A DNA stretch of 64,000 nt from Streptococcus porcinus (GTDB lineage: Bacteria; Bacillota; Bacilli; Lactobacillales; Streptococcaceae): NCBI RefSeq assembly GCF_901542335.1, contig NZ_LR594036.1, forward strand, positions 1,984,001 through 2,048,000, given 5' to 3'. The position numbers and the translations under genes were made by a program. Below, in pieces: positions 1-8,013 of this stretch. The notes under the pieces are model-generated. The model did no database searches. It was not told where the DNA came from and saw nothing but the letters and a program-made list of their open reading frames with translations. Position 1 is the first letter of the stretch. Each line of letters begins with the position of its first letter.

Positions 1-1316
1 ATAGCCTTATTGCCTTTCTCTACAAACGTATCAAGAGCTTCTTTTGAAGTTTTTTCACCAGTTAATACAGCCTGAATTTCTGGGAACAAGGCATTTCTAA
101 CTTCTACATATCCTGACGTATTATTAGAAAAGTTAATAACATACTGATCATTATTAATATAAGTTTCTAGCATTGGATGGTTTGCTTTTTCTTGCTCAAC
201 CAGTGATTTCCGTACAGGCATAAAGTTCATACTTGCTTTAACTAACTCTTTATTTTCAGAATAATATTTAACAAAATCTCTTGCTAGTTTTTGTCGTTTA
301 TCACCATTTGTATTAAAGACTGCTGATCCTAAAACGTATGTGAATGACTTAGGTCCATCTATACTTGGAATATTGGCTAAGCGTGCATCAAATTTATTGA
401 CTGTTCCTGCTGACATACTGTCAAGCATCCCTTTATACAATACCGCGTTGGTAAAACTAATTGCTATCTTCTTATTTTGGAACATAGCATTGACATCATT
501 ACTTGTTAATGATTCTGCACCAGAGGTAATCATTTTTTTAGCATTTAATTCCTTGATATAATCTAGAGCTTCGATACCCTTTTTATCATTCACGTTGAGT
601 TTCCCTGACTTATCAAAGAAGCTACTTCCATACATTCTTAAATACATCATGGTCCAAGTATCACCTTGATTATTTTTAGCATAGAAGCCTAACGGTGTGG
701 CATGAATATCACTTTCTTTCAATTTTTTCAAAATCGTTTGAAAATCATCAAGAGACCAATTAGCGATCTTATCTTTATCGGCAATATATTTTTGAAGACC
801 CGCTTTTTCAAACATTTCAGCGTTGTAAGCTAGCATTCCTGGATTTTGAGCAAATGGATAAAAGTAGGTTTTATGGTTAATTGTCACATTATCCCAGACC
901 GATTTAGAAATATCAGCTTTATTTTTATGATCAATAGTGGCATCAAGCGGTGCTAGTAATCCTTGATGAGCTAAGTCAGAGATAGCGAAAGTTGATTCGA
1001 AAAATATATCAGGCAAAGTTTTCGTTTGTGTCGCCACACTTAATTTACTATCACGCTCTTCACCAGGAATAACTTGAATAGAAATTTTTTTACCGGGATG
1101 CTCTTTTTCATACATTTTAGCGGCTGTTTTAAAGAAACTATCATAATCCGCTCCTTTTTCATCCCCTTTATAAGTTCCTTTCCATTGTGGGGTTAACCAA
1201 ACTTCTATTTCATTTTGGTCTTTTTTCTTTTTATCAGCTTCTTTTGTAGAACAAGCTGTCAACCCAAGCAGAGGGACTAGTGCAACGGTTACTAAGCGTA
1301 AAATACTCTTTTTCAT
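1..1316 (-). CDS. Sugar ABC transporter substrate-binding lipoprotein (partial, C-terminus outside window)
   Basis: Extracellular solute-binding protein of a carbohydrate ABC importer. The N-terminus is a lipoprotein signal: MKKS, a hydrophobic stretch and the lipobox LTAC with Cys22 as lipidation site, then a Lys/Asp-rich linker. The mature part reads like the MalE/family 1 fold and is open to the window edge (438 codons seen, no stop). It is first to be read after the two permease genes on the same strand, with nanE upstream of them, so the likely substrate is sialic acid or a related amino sugar, as in the nan cluster of pyogenic streptococci. Substrate is inferred from context only. Confidence 0.88.
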   Translation of the reverse strand, partial: MKKSILRLVTVALVPLLGLTACSTKEADKKKKDQNEIEVWLTPQWKGTYKGDEKGADYDSFFKTAAKMYEKEHPGKKISIQVIPGEERDSKLSVATQTKTLPDIFFESTFAISDLAHQGLLAPLDATIDHKNKADISKSVWDNVTINHKTYFYPFAQNPGMLAYNAEMFEKAGLQKYIADKDKIANWSLDDFQTILKKLKESDIHATPLGFYAKNNQGDTWTMMYLRMYGSSFFDKSGKLNVNDKKGIEALDYIKELNAKKMITSGAESLTSNDVNAMFQNKKIAISFTNAVLYKGMLDSMSAGTVNKFDARLANIPSIDGPKSFTYVLGSAVFNTNGDKRQKLARDFVKYYSENKELVKASMNFMPVRKSLVEQEKANHPMLETYINNDQYVINFSNNTSGYVEVRNALFPEIQAVLTGEKTSKEALDTFVEKGNKA

Positions 1317-1370
1317 ACTTTTTTCCTTTCAAAATAGATAGACATCTTAGCAGCAAAGCCAGTAAAAATT

Positions 1371-2204
1371 TTATTCTTTTAGGGCACCATCAGTAGCTCC
1401 CTTTATAAAAAATCGCTGAAACAAAAAGAAAATTACAAGCATTGGAAGCGCAGCAATTGCTGCCCCAGCTACCTTTAAGCCGATATTAGGGTTAATATCT
1501 TGTTGAAGACTTGCAACACCGATAGTTAAAGTTTTCATCTCCTTACTTCGAGCCATTAATAGTTGCCATAAATAGTCATTCCAAGCAGTGACAAAGTTCA
1601 AGATGAAGAGGGCACCAATCCCTGGCTTAACAATAGGTAACATCAACTTGGTAAAAATAGTCCATTCACTCGCACCATCTAATTTTGCTGATTCGCGAAT
1701 AGATTCTGGAATCACTTTAAAATAGGAATAGAGCATAAAGGTTCCAAAACCTGTTGCTAAATTCGGAACAACCATGGACTGATAGGTATCTACCCAGTGT
1801 AATTTTTCAATAATATCAAATAGAGGGACAATAAAAGTTTCCTTTGGAATCATGATTGAAGCAATAACAACAATAAAGAAAACTGTTTTTCCTTTAAAGT
1901 GAAGTTTAGAAAAACCGTAGGCTGCAAGAGCTGAAATGTAGACACTTAATAGAGCTGTCATAAACGAAACAACAAAACTATTGAAAATCCACCTTAACGT
2001 TGGCTGACCTTTAAAGAGTTCAGCTAAATTTCCTAAGTACCACTGTTTGGGCAAAATATCAGGTGGCATCTGATAGATTCCTGAGGAGGTTTTAAAAGTA
2101 TTAGTTAGTAACCAAAACAGAGGCAGTAAAAACAAAATAGCCAATATAAAGACGATGATATTAGTAATTAAATCAAATCCCTCCATGCGCTTTAATTTTT
2201 TCAC
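1371..2204 (-). CDS. Carbohydrate ABC transporter permease, MalG type
   Basis: Inner-membrane permease subunit of the same importer, with about six hydrophobic segments and the cytoplasmic EAA loop seen as residues ESAKLDGASEWTIFTK in the second half, the contact site for the ATPase. I place the start at the GTG at 2204 because GGGAGGTG lies six bases upstream; an in-frame GTG at 2219 overlaps the stop of the preceding permease but has no ribosome site. No ATPase gene is visible here, as is usual for streptococcal CUT1 systems that share MsmK. Confidence 0.88.
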   Translation of the reverse strand: MKKLKRMEGFDLITNIIVFILAILFLLPLFWLLTNTFKTSSGIYQMPPDILPKQWYLGNLAELFKGQPTLRWIFNSFVVSFMTALLSVYISALAAYGFSKLHFKGKTVFFIVVIASIMIPKETFIVPLFDIIEKLHWVDTYQSMVVPNLATGFGTFMLYSYFKVIPESIRESAKLDGASEWTIFTKLMLPIVKPGIGALFILNFVTAWNDYLWQLLMARSKEMKTLTIGVASLQQDINPNIGLKVAGAAIAALPMLVIFFLFQRFFIKGATDGALKE

Positions 2205-2218
2205 ACAAACACCTCCCA

Positions 2219-3094
2219 CTAGTTTGTTTTAATAAATGATCGCAATTGAGGAACACTTAATAACAAAGCAATCAAGAACATTAATACACCAATTGCCGCA
2301 GCTACCCCTGTATTATTGTAAACAAAAGCATTCTGATAAAGATAATACATCATTGTAACTGAAGCATTATTTGGACCTCCACCGGTTAACAGTTGAATAA
2401 CAACAAAAATTTTCAGAACTGCAATAATGTTAATAACGACTAAGTATGCTGTCGTTGGTCTAACCAAAGGAATAATAATATGACGAATCCGTTGCCACCT
2501 CGTGGCACCATCTAATTGAGCCGCTTCAAAATAGTCTTGAGAAATCCCAATCATGGTGGCCAAATAGAGGATAATTGCTTGTCCAACATTTCCCACAAAG
2601 GTCACAAAGACAATAATTGGCATTACAGTTTTTGTATTCCCTAAAAGGTTAAGGTGTCCTACTCCAAAATGTTCAAAGTAAAAACTAATCAAACCATTTG
2701 AAGGGTTTAACAAGAAATTCCAAACAATACTCATAACTACCATTGAAACCATAACGGGTAAATAATAGGCACCGCGAATGAAAGAGACGTATTTACTATT
2801 TTTGTCATAAACAGTCGTTGCGACAAATAAAGCAAATAAGATTGTCAATATGACAATAGCTACAACAAAGAAAACAGTATTTAAAATTGATTTGACAAAG
2901 ACTGTATCTTGCAAAAGGTGGCTAAAGTTCTCAAACCCGACAAAATAAGAATCCACCCCATAAACAGAGTATAAACTCATCTTAAATCCTTTAATAACAG
3001 GATAAAGGATGAATATCAACATTAAAAGCATCTGCGGACCAATAAATAAATAACCAAGGTAATCTTGCTTTGTTTTTATTAGATGTTTCTGCAC
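2219..3094 (-). CDS. Carbohydrate ABC transporter permease, MalF type
   Basis: Second membrane subunit of the importer. It carries a cytoplasmic N-terminus, about six hydrophobic spans and the EAA-loop signature EAAQLDGATRWQRIRH. The start is the GTG at 3094, which has AAAGGG seven bases upstream; an in-frame TTG at 3100 has no proper spacing. It follows nanE after only 18 bases and is followed directly by the MalG-type gene, so nanE, both permeases and the binding protein form one transcript. Confidence 0.88.
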   Translation of the reverse strand: MQKHLIKTKQDYLGYLFIGPQMLLMLIFILYPVIKGFKMSLYSVYGVDSYFVGFENFSHLLQDTVFVKSILNTVFFVVAIVILTILFALFVATTVYDKNSKYVSFIRGAYYLPVMVSMVVMSIVWNFLLNPSNGLISFYFEHFGVGHLNLLGNTKTVMPIIVFVTFVGNVGQAIILYLATMIGISQDYFEAAQLDGATRWQRIRHIIIPLVRPTTAYLVVINIIAVLKIFVVIQLLTGGGPNNASVTMMYYLYQNAFVYNNTGVAAAIGVLMFLIALLLSVPQLRSFIKTN

Positions 3095-3112
3095 GAGCAA
3101 TCCCTTTCTACG

Positions 3113-3817
3113 CTACGATTTCAAGACCTTTATAAATCGCTGAGCAATTTCTTTTGGCCTAGTAATGGCACCGCCAATAACAATGCCAGCAACCCCCAAC
3201 TCGTGAACTTTTTTCAAATCAGCTGGCGTGTGTATCTTCCCTTCAGCTATAACAGGAATTCCTTCTTTACAGAGATCAGCCATCAACTCTAAATCCGGTC
3301 CATCTTCTTGTCTACTATAAGAGGTATAGCCAGATAAAGTTGTTCCTACAAAATCAACCCCCGCCTCATAAGCTAGAATCCCCTCTTCGTAGGTACTGAT
3401 ATCAGCCATTAATAACTGATGAGGATATTTCGCTCTAACTTCTTTGATAAACTGCTCAATACTTTTTTGATCAAAGCGTTCACGACGAGTACAATCAAAA
3501 GCAATGACAGCAATCTCAAGTGCAGCCAGTTGATCCACCTCACTCATAGTGGCCGTTATAAAGGGTTCTTGAGGAGGATAATCTTTTTTTATAATACCAA
3601 TAATTGGCAAGTCAGTGACCTCTTTGATTTCTTTAATATCCCTAACAGAATTAGCTCTTATCCCAACAGCTCCTGCTTCTTGGGCAGCTTTTGCCATCAG
3701 AGGCATCACCCCTCCCTCTTCACTATAAAGAGGTTCTCCCGGCAAAGCCTGACAAGAGATGATAATGCCATCTTTAATTTGTCTTAAAAACCCTGTTTTT
3801 GTCATATAACCTGGCAT
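3113..3817 (-). CDS. nanE: N-acetylmannosamine-6-phosphate 2-epimerase
   Basis: Converts ManNAc-6-phosphate to GlcNAc-6-phosphate in sialic acid catabolism. The 234-residue TIM barrel is the usual size for NanE and shows the family segments [16 protein letters not shown], a Lys/Glu near AEGKIHTP and a C-terminal phosphate-binding [17 protein letters not shown] precedes the ATG at 3817 by about six bases. As first gene of the operon, it lies just below the promoter and operators at 3862-3959. Its place before sugar importer genes makes the operon a sialic acid uptake and use unit. Confidence 0.92.
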   Translation of the reverse strand: MPGYMTKTGFLRQIKDGIIISCQALPGEPLYSEEGGVMPLMAKAAQEAGAVGIRANSVRDIKEIKEVTDLPIIGIIKKDYPPQEPFITATMSEVDQLAALEIAVIAFDCTRRERFDQKSIEQFIKEVRAKYPHQLLMADISTYEEGILAYEAGVDFVGTTLSGYTSYSRQEDGPDLELMADLCKEGIPVIAEGKIHTPADLKKVHELGVAGIVIGGAITRPKEIAQRFIKVLKS

Positions 3818-3861
3818 CTTTTCTCCTTTTTTTGTTTTTTTAGAGAACGTTCACAATCCTT

Positions 3862-3889
3862 ATTATAACAACAATAAAAGCGTTTTCAA
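3862..3889 (-). promoter_or_regulatory. nanE operon promoter with cre-like site
   Basis: Read on the minus strand, TATAAT at 3862-3867 is a -10 box. Upstream, TTGAAAACGCTTTTA (3875-3889) fits the CcpA cre consensus with one mismatch and overlaps the -35 zone (TTGAAA). This arrangement predicts glucose repression of nanE and the transporter. Confidence 0.6.
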
Positions 3890-3904
3890 TAGTTTAGAGC
3901 CATT

Positions 3905-3959
3905 TAGAAAATACTTTCGCAAATTTAACATTTCCGCCTTCTTTTGAAAGTATTTTCAA
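3905..3959. promoter_or_regulatory. Paired palindromes upstream of nanE, candidate NanR (RpiR-type) operator
   Basis: GAAAATACTTTC at 3907-3918 and its exact reverse complement GAAAGTATTTTC at 3946-3957 form a 12-base inverted repeat. Each copy is itself nearly palindromic; the second extends to TTGAAAGTATTTTCAA. RpiR-family sialic acid regulators bind sites with TGAAA/TTTCA arms, so this is a plausible operator pair, but the regulator gene is not in the window. Confidence 0.5.
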
Positions 3960-3966
3960 GATGCAA

Positions 3967-3997
3967 AAAAACCAAGAGTCTCGAGCACTCTTGGTTT
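3967..3997 (-). terminator. Rho-independent terminator of rpmH
   Basis: Stem AAACCAAGAGT / ACTCTTGGTTT around a short loop containing CTCGAG, followed on the minus strand by a T-run, 20 bases past the rpmH stop. Confidence 0.85.
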
Positions 3998-4018
3998 GAT
4001 TTTATATTGTATTCGCAA

Positions 4019-4153
4019 TTATGCAGATAATACTTTACGCCCTTTACGACGACGGCTAGCTAGCACGCGACGTCCGTTTTTTGTTGACATACGGTGACGG
4101 AATCCGTGTTTACGTTGACGACGGATTTTACTTGGTTGATAAGTACGTTTCAC
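4019..4153 (-). CDS. rpmH: 50S ribosomal protein L34
   Basis: Very basic 44-residue protein starting (V/M)KRTYQPSK and containing [20 protein letters not shown], the full L34 signature. It is a component of the large ribosomal subunit. The start codon is GTG at 4153 with GGAGGT upstream. It has its own strong promoter and terminator and is divergent in regulation from the rnpA-yidC-jag operon that precedes it. Confidence 0.96.
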
Positions 4154-4228
4154 AGTGAATACCTCCTCATAGATTTTCGTATTCGTTTAGCCGGCTATTG
4201 TGATATCAGTTACTAAACATACCTTAAT

Positions 4229-4257
4229 ATTCTATTATATATCCTGTCCCTTGTCAA
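4229..4257 (-). promoter_or_regulatory. rpmH promoter
   Basis: Minus strand TTGACA (4252-4257), 17-base spacer, TAGAAT (4229-4234), about 75 bases before the L34 start. Confidence 0.75.
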
Positions 4258-4392
4258 GGTCTATTTCTTATTTTTGTTTTTGATGACAAGGTTGTGATAT
4301 AGCTTTTATTGTCTTTTCTACTAACTTCCAGGAAGGCTCTAGCTATCTCTCTTATGATGGTTTAAAAAACTGATAGAGGACTCTGATTAATC

Positions 4393-4427
4393 AAAAAAGC
4401 TCTAAGTTTCTCAGACACTTAGAGCTT
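4393..4427 (-). terminator. Terminator of rnpA-yidC-jag operon
   Basis: Perfect ten-base stem AGCTCTAAGT / ACTTAGAGCT with nine-base loop and a T-run on the minus strand, directly after the jag stop. Confidence 0.9.
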
Positions 4428-4438
4428 TTATCACTGAT

Positions 4439-5416
4439 TTAACTTTCAATACTAACAACCACATAACGATTAGGATCATTTCCTTCAGAAAAACTTTCCA
4501 CACCCTCAATGTTAGCAATTGTTTTATGAACAATTTTGCGCTCGCTATTACTCATCGGATCCATTGTGTAATTTTCTCGACTTTCAAGTACACGACTAGC
4601 TACTTTCTGAGTAAAATCAATCAAGGTTTCAGTCCGATGCTCAACATAGTCATGAACGTTCAAGGCAACTGAAAAGTTCCTTGAATAGCGATCATGTAAA
4701 AAGTTTTGTGCTAAAAGTTGTAACGATTTTAAAACTTTTCCATGATAACCAATTACGCGTCCAGCTTCCTGCGTGTCAATTTTTAGATTAATTTGACGTC
4801 TCGTGTAACTCTTTTCAATAGTCGCTTCAATATCCATTTCATAGATAATCTTTGTCACATAGTCAGCGACTTCTTCAGTTGCTTTTTCGATATCCTTACT
4901 GGTAGTGTTCTCTGAAAAGTCACTCGTCACAAAAGCTTCAAAAGAAGCATCTGCTTGGTTATGGTTTATTTCAACTGCATCTTCGTTTTCTTCCACCAAT
5001 GAAGTCTCTGTAGCAACAGAGTTGTTTTGCGAGTCATCTATTTGTTGATCTATTTTAACACTTCGAGCTTGATTTGCTAGATCTCTGTCAGTGACTGAGG
5101 CTTCTAAAGAATCTGTCTTGTCATCTCCGGTTGGACTATTTATACCTTCTCTAGTCAATTGTTCTGGATTAACAACTGGTGCATTTTGACGGTTAATTTC
5201 GTCGGGCACCCCACGAACAGCCTTTTTATCAGCTTTATAAACGGTTTTATCACTAATTCCTTCAACATCAACCTGCGCAAGCTTTTTACCAATCCCTAAA
5301 AATCCTTTTTTCTCCTTAGAGATAACACGGATATGTGCCTTTAGGCGCGGAATTTGCAAGTCTTTTAAGCCTGTCTCAATCGCTTCTTCAACTGTTTTAC
5401 CTGTATATAAGGCCAT
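4439..5416 (-). CDS. jag: RNA-binding protein Jag/KhpB (Jag-N, KH and R3H domains)
   Basis: Cytoplasmic RNA-binding protein linked to cell elongation and division in streptococci, partner of KhpA. Residues 1-50 form the Jag-N domain with the KKGFLGIGKK signature. A low-complexity acidic/polar linker spans roughly residues 60-180. The C-terminal third holds a KH domain with the GYHGKVLK loop and an R3H domain (SNSERKIVH). At 325 residues it is at the long end for the family because of the linker. GGGAG precedes the ATG. It lies 15 bases after yidC, the conserved order rnpA-yidC-jag. Confidence 0.93.
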   Translation of the reverse strand: MALYTGKTVEEAIETGLKDLQIPRLKAHIRVISKEKKGFLGIGKKLAQVDVEGISDKTVYKADKKAVRGVPDEINRQNAPVVNPEQLTREGINSPTGDDKTDSLEASVTDRDLANQARSVKIDQQIDDSQNNSVATETSLVEENEDAVEINHNQADASFEAFVTSDFSENTTSKDIEKATEEVADYVTKIIYEMDIEATIEKSYTRRQINLKIDTQEAGRVIGYHGKVLKSLQLLAQNFLHDRYSRNFSVALNVHDYVEHRTETLIDFTQKVASRVLESRENYTMDPMSNSERKIVHKTIANIEGVESFSEGNDPNRYVVVSIES

Positions 5417-5431
5417 AAAAAATACTCCCTA

Positions 5432-6244
5432 TTATTTTCTTTGTTTTAATGCTTTTTTGCGCGCTCGTCTCTCTCTAAGACGACGTTCTTTCGCTTCTGC
5501 TGCTTGACGGTCTCTTTCAGCGATGATTTTAAACGGATTATTCAACAAGAGTAACTGGAAAACTTGGAAGGCATTTGAAATTACCCAATAAAGAACGACC
5601 CCACTAGCTAACTTAAATCCCATAAAAAAAATCATCACGGGCATCATATAGGTCATTACTGTCATAACCATATTTTTTTCTTTAGCCGCAAGATTGGTTA
5701 ACCAACTCGATAAAAAAGTGAAGAGCGCTGCCAGGATAGGTAAAATATACAGGTGATCATGTTGCGCGAGCTCTGTCCATAAAAAAGTACCTGTTTTAAG
5801 AAAAGGAACTCTTGTTAATGCTTGGAAGAGGGCTATCATGATAGGCATCTGTATAATAAGCGGAAATAAACTTGCATACGGGTTAACACCGTTACTCTTA
5901 TATAGAGCCTGCGTCTCGTCTGCCAATGCCATGCGACTTTCGCTGTCTTTCCCTGGATATTTAGCTTGAATTTTTTTGAGTTCAGGCTGTAAATCTTGCA
6001 TTTTTTGACTTGATTTAATTTGAATATTAAATAAAGGCATAAGCAAGACGCGAATCAAGATAGTAAAGAGAATAATTCCTACACCAATGGATCCATTAAA
6101 GGATAACCATTGTACAGATTTGGCAAAAAAATAAACCAACTGATCCCAGCCACTTGTGGAGTGGGCAGAAATATCATTTCTCCCACATGCAACGAGTAAG
6201 ATTGCCAGAGGAAGCAATCCTGCTATTTTAATTTTCTTTTTCAC
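5432..6244 (-). CDS. yidC: Membrane protein insertase YidC/OxaA (lipoprotein type)
   Basis: Inserts and folds membrane proteins together with or apart from SecYEG. The N-terminus is a lipoprotein signal ending LVAC with Cys near residue 20; five hydrophobic segments of the YidC core follow, including [12 protein letters not shown] and the YPGKDSE hydrophilic hairpin, and a basic C-terminal tail that binds ribosomes. The start is the GTG at 6244: GAGGAAGG lies eight bases upstream, whereas the in-frame TTG at 6250 is too close to it. It overlaps the end of rnpA by 17 bases, which suggests coupled translation. Confidence 0.93.
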   Translation of the reverse strand: MKKKIKIAGLLPLAILLVACGRNDISAHSTSGWDQLVYFFAKSVQWLSFNGSIGVGIILFTILIRVLLMPLFNIQIKSSQKMQDLQPELKKIQAKYPGKDSESRMALADETQALYKSNGVNPYASLFPLIIQMPIMIALFQALTRVPFLKTGTFLWTELAQHDHLYILPILAALFTFLSSWLTNLAAKEKNMVMTVMTYMMPVMIFFMGFKLASGVVLYWVISNAFQVFQLLLLNNPFKIIAERDRQAAEAKERRLRERRARKKALKQRK

Positions 6245-6587
6245 TTTCAAAACCTTCCTCGAGTAATTTTGCTAGTTTTAAGACATGTTTTAAATTTTGT
6301 CTTAAAGCCTGATAATCCAAATCTTCAACACCTCTTCTTGCAACCACAACAAAATCATCTTCTTTAAGATGATTCTTAAATTCCATAAGGACATGGCGAA
6401 TTTTTCGCTTGATTGCGTTTCGGGTCACAGCGTTGCCAAGGCGTTTGCTAACCGAAATTCCCACTCTAAAGTGGGCTTGTTTTTTTTCTAAAAAATGGAT
6501 GACGAATTTTCGATTTGCTGTGCTTTCCCCTCCACCAAAGATGGCTTGAAAATCTTTCTCACGCTTGACACGATAGGATTTTTTCAA
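6228..6587 (-). CDS. rnpA: Ribonuclease P protein component
   Basis: Protein subunit of RNase P, which with the RNA subunit trims tRNA 5' leaders. The 119-residue basic protein contains the family RNR box as [10 protein letters not shown] and the N-terminal [16 protein letters not shown]. Translation starts at TTG (6587) with GGAG eight bases upstream. It is first gene of the rnpA-yidC-jag operon with its promoter at 6618-6647. Confidence 0.95.
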   Translation of the reverse strand: MKKSYRVKREKDFQAIFGGGESTANRKFVIHFLEKKQAHFRVGISVSKRLGNAVTRNAIKRKIRHVLMEFKNHLKEDDFVVVARRGVEDLDYQALRQNLKHVLKLAKLLEEGFESEKEN

Positions 6588-6617
6588 AACTTAACTCCAA
6601 TTATCTAAATTAGTATC

Positions 6618-6647
6618 ATTATACCATAAAAAACAAAAAAGCCTCAA
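6618..6647 (-). promoter_or_regulatory. rnpA: rnpA promoter
   Basis: Minus strand TTGAGG (6642-6647), 18-base spacer, TATAAT (6618-6623), about 30 bases from the TTG start. The -35 lies inside the 3' arm of the hairpin at 6639-6666. Confidence 0.65.
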
Positions 6648-6666
6648 CTCTATTCATTTCAGGCTT
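6631..6666 (-). terminator. Hairpin with T-run upstream of rnpA
   Basis: Arms AAGCCT (6661-6666 complement) and AGGCTT (6639-6644 complement) flank a 16-base loop and are followed on the minus strand by a long T-rich run. It could stop transcripts escaping fasX, but the loop is large and the sequence also contains the rnpA -35 box. Confidence 0.45.
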
Positions 6667-6984
6667 AAAAGAGGGCTATCTACCTTTTCCTCTATGTCTA
6701 ATTGTTAAACAGTGTAATTTACTTTCATAGCCTTGATTAACTTTCATTTTAAAAGAAGGTAGATTTTTGAATTAGGTTGGCTAGGGAAATGTTGCATATT
6801 TATCCTAAAATACATGAAAAATAAAAATGTTTTTACATTTTAAGTTTCCTAACAATAGGTGATTAGTTAATCGCAAAATTATCTAATTTTTCACTGATAA
6901 GAAAGTAATTATTTAAAAATGATTACCATAATTGTAAGCCATGAGAAGTGGTTTACCATCTGATTGTTCTGAAATAAGAATGAT
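6667..6984. other. Gene-free stretch between rnpA promoter and fasX
   Basis: AT-rich, with no open frame with a ribosome site on either strand and no recognisable RNA. I see nothing I can name in it. Confidence 0.5.
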
Positions 6985-7186
6985 AAGAAAAGAAAAAGCC
7001 TAGAATACTCTAGGCTTCACTGATAAAATCAGTTTCATATCCAAACAAAGACAAATTTTAGTCGTAACCATCAGTAAAGTTAAATCAAAAATACTATTTG
7101 TTTTTATGGAGAGAGAGAGAAAACAATATTTTGATTGAATTGGGGAATAACTTCATGATTTGAGACGACTTCAGTCTTTATCTATA
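6985..7186 (-). ncRNA. fasX: FasX regulatory small RNA
   Basis: About 200 nucleotides directly downstream of fasA, the position and size of FasX, the effector RNA of the Fas system in group A streptococcus, which controls streptokinase and pilus/adhesin mRNAs. The start is predicted seven bases after TATAAT at 7192-7197. The 3' end is a clear terminator: AAGCCTAGA / TCTAGGCTT stem at 6995-7016 and a T-rich tail to 6985. An internal run TTTTCTCTCTCTCTCC (7108-7123) is a pyrimidine tract able to pair with purine-rich ribosome sites. Assignment rests on position, promoter and terminator; I could not align it. Confidence 0.8.
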
Positions 7187-7191
7187 ACACT

Positions 7192-7258
7192 ATTATAAAT
7201 AAAAATACAGTTTTTTGAGTTATTTTTCCTAAAATGTCAAAAATTCGTCCTGAAATGT
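7192..7258 (-). promoter_or_regulatory. fasX promoter with LytTR-type direct repeat (candidate FasA site)
   Basis: Minus strand: ACATTTCAG (7250-7258) and ACATTTTAG (7229-7237) are direct repeats with exactly 12 bases between them (21-base period), the geometry bound by LytTR regulators such as ComE and AgrA. They lie 31 bases before TATAAT (7192-7197); the -35 (ACTCAA) is poor, as expected for an activator-dependent promoter. FasA has a LytTR domain. Confidence 0.7.
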
Positions 7259-7274
7259 TAACTTTTTAACTTCT

Positions 7275-8012
7275 TTAGGTAAGTAATTCCCATTGTTCAA
7301 TTAAATTCTTTATTTTTAAGCGCGAAACTAGGCAGGAATCTCCATTTTCAAAGTACACCAATTGACGCGGTTTGTCTATTCGCACTACATTTTCCAAATT
7401 TATTAAAAAAGAACGGTGACAAAGAAATAGCTTAGGAGCAACTTCTTGAATTTCTGCTAAATTACCATAGAACTCTAAACGTTCTGTCTGAGTCCAAAGG
7501 CAAACTTTATGAGGAGTTGTTGAAGTAGCAAAATACAAAATATCTTTATAGGGCAATCGAAGACGAGTTTGAGGTGTTTCAAACAAAAACACCTCCTCTG
7601 TCTCATGGCTTGACATCATTTGTCTCGCATAGAGGATACATTCTTGAATTTGTTCTTTAAATTGGACATTATCAACAGCTTTATCAATAAAGTCAAGGGC
7701 TGAAACCTTATATTTGAATGAAATAGGAGCAAATTCAGAATGCGTTGTAACAAAGACAATAATCGCATTAGTATCTAACTTCCTAATCTCTGCCGCTAAT
7801 TCTAAGCCTCTCTTTGTTTCACCATTGATATCAATATCCAAGAAAAAAAGTTGATGTTCCCCACGTTCATGAATGCTATCTAGGAGCTTTTTAGGACTTG
7901 AAAAAACCTCCATATATGATTTCGTTATTTTCTGCTCTTTTAAAATCTCTTCAATGATAGACTCAATCCGACCTTGTTGGATGTAGTCATCTTCTAATAT
8001 AAAAATATTCAT
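7275..8012 (-). CDS. fasA: Response regulator FasA (receiver + LytTR domain)
   Basis: DNA-binding response regulator of the Fas system. Residues 1-125 are a receiver with acidic pair LEDD, the phosphorylation site in FFLDIDING, a Thr in VFVTTHSE and Lys in FIDKAVDN. The C-terminal ~100 residues are a LytTR domain (FYGNLAEIQ, FLCHRSFLINLENV). It acts directly on fasX in the known system. I choose ATG 8012 (GGATGA upstream); ATG 8021, three codons earlier, overlaps the fasC stop. It is the last protein gene of fasBCA. Confidence 0.9.
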   Translation of the reverse strand: MNIFILEDDYIQQGRIESIIEEILKEQKITKSYMEVFSSPKKLLDSIHERGEHQLFFLDIDINGETKRGLELAAEIRKLDTNAIIVFVTTHSEFAPISFKYKVSALDFIDKAVDNVQFKEQIQECILYARQMMSSHETEEVFLFETPQTRLRLPYKDILYFATSTTPHKVCLWTQTERLEFYGNLAEIQEVAPKLFLCHRSFLINLENVVRIDKPRQLVYFENGDSCLVSRLKIKNLIEQWELLT

Positions 8013-8013
8013 T

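Noticed and set aside
340..561. Open frame on the plus strand over the start of the window
   Set aside because: It lies wholly opposite the binding-protein gene; no ribosome site, no recognisable product.
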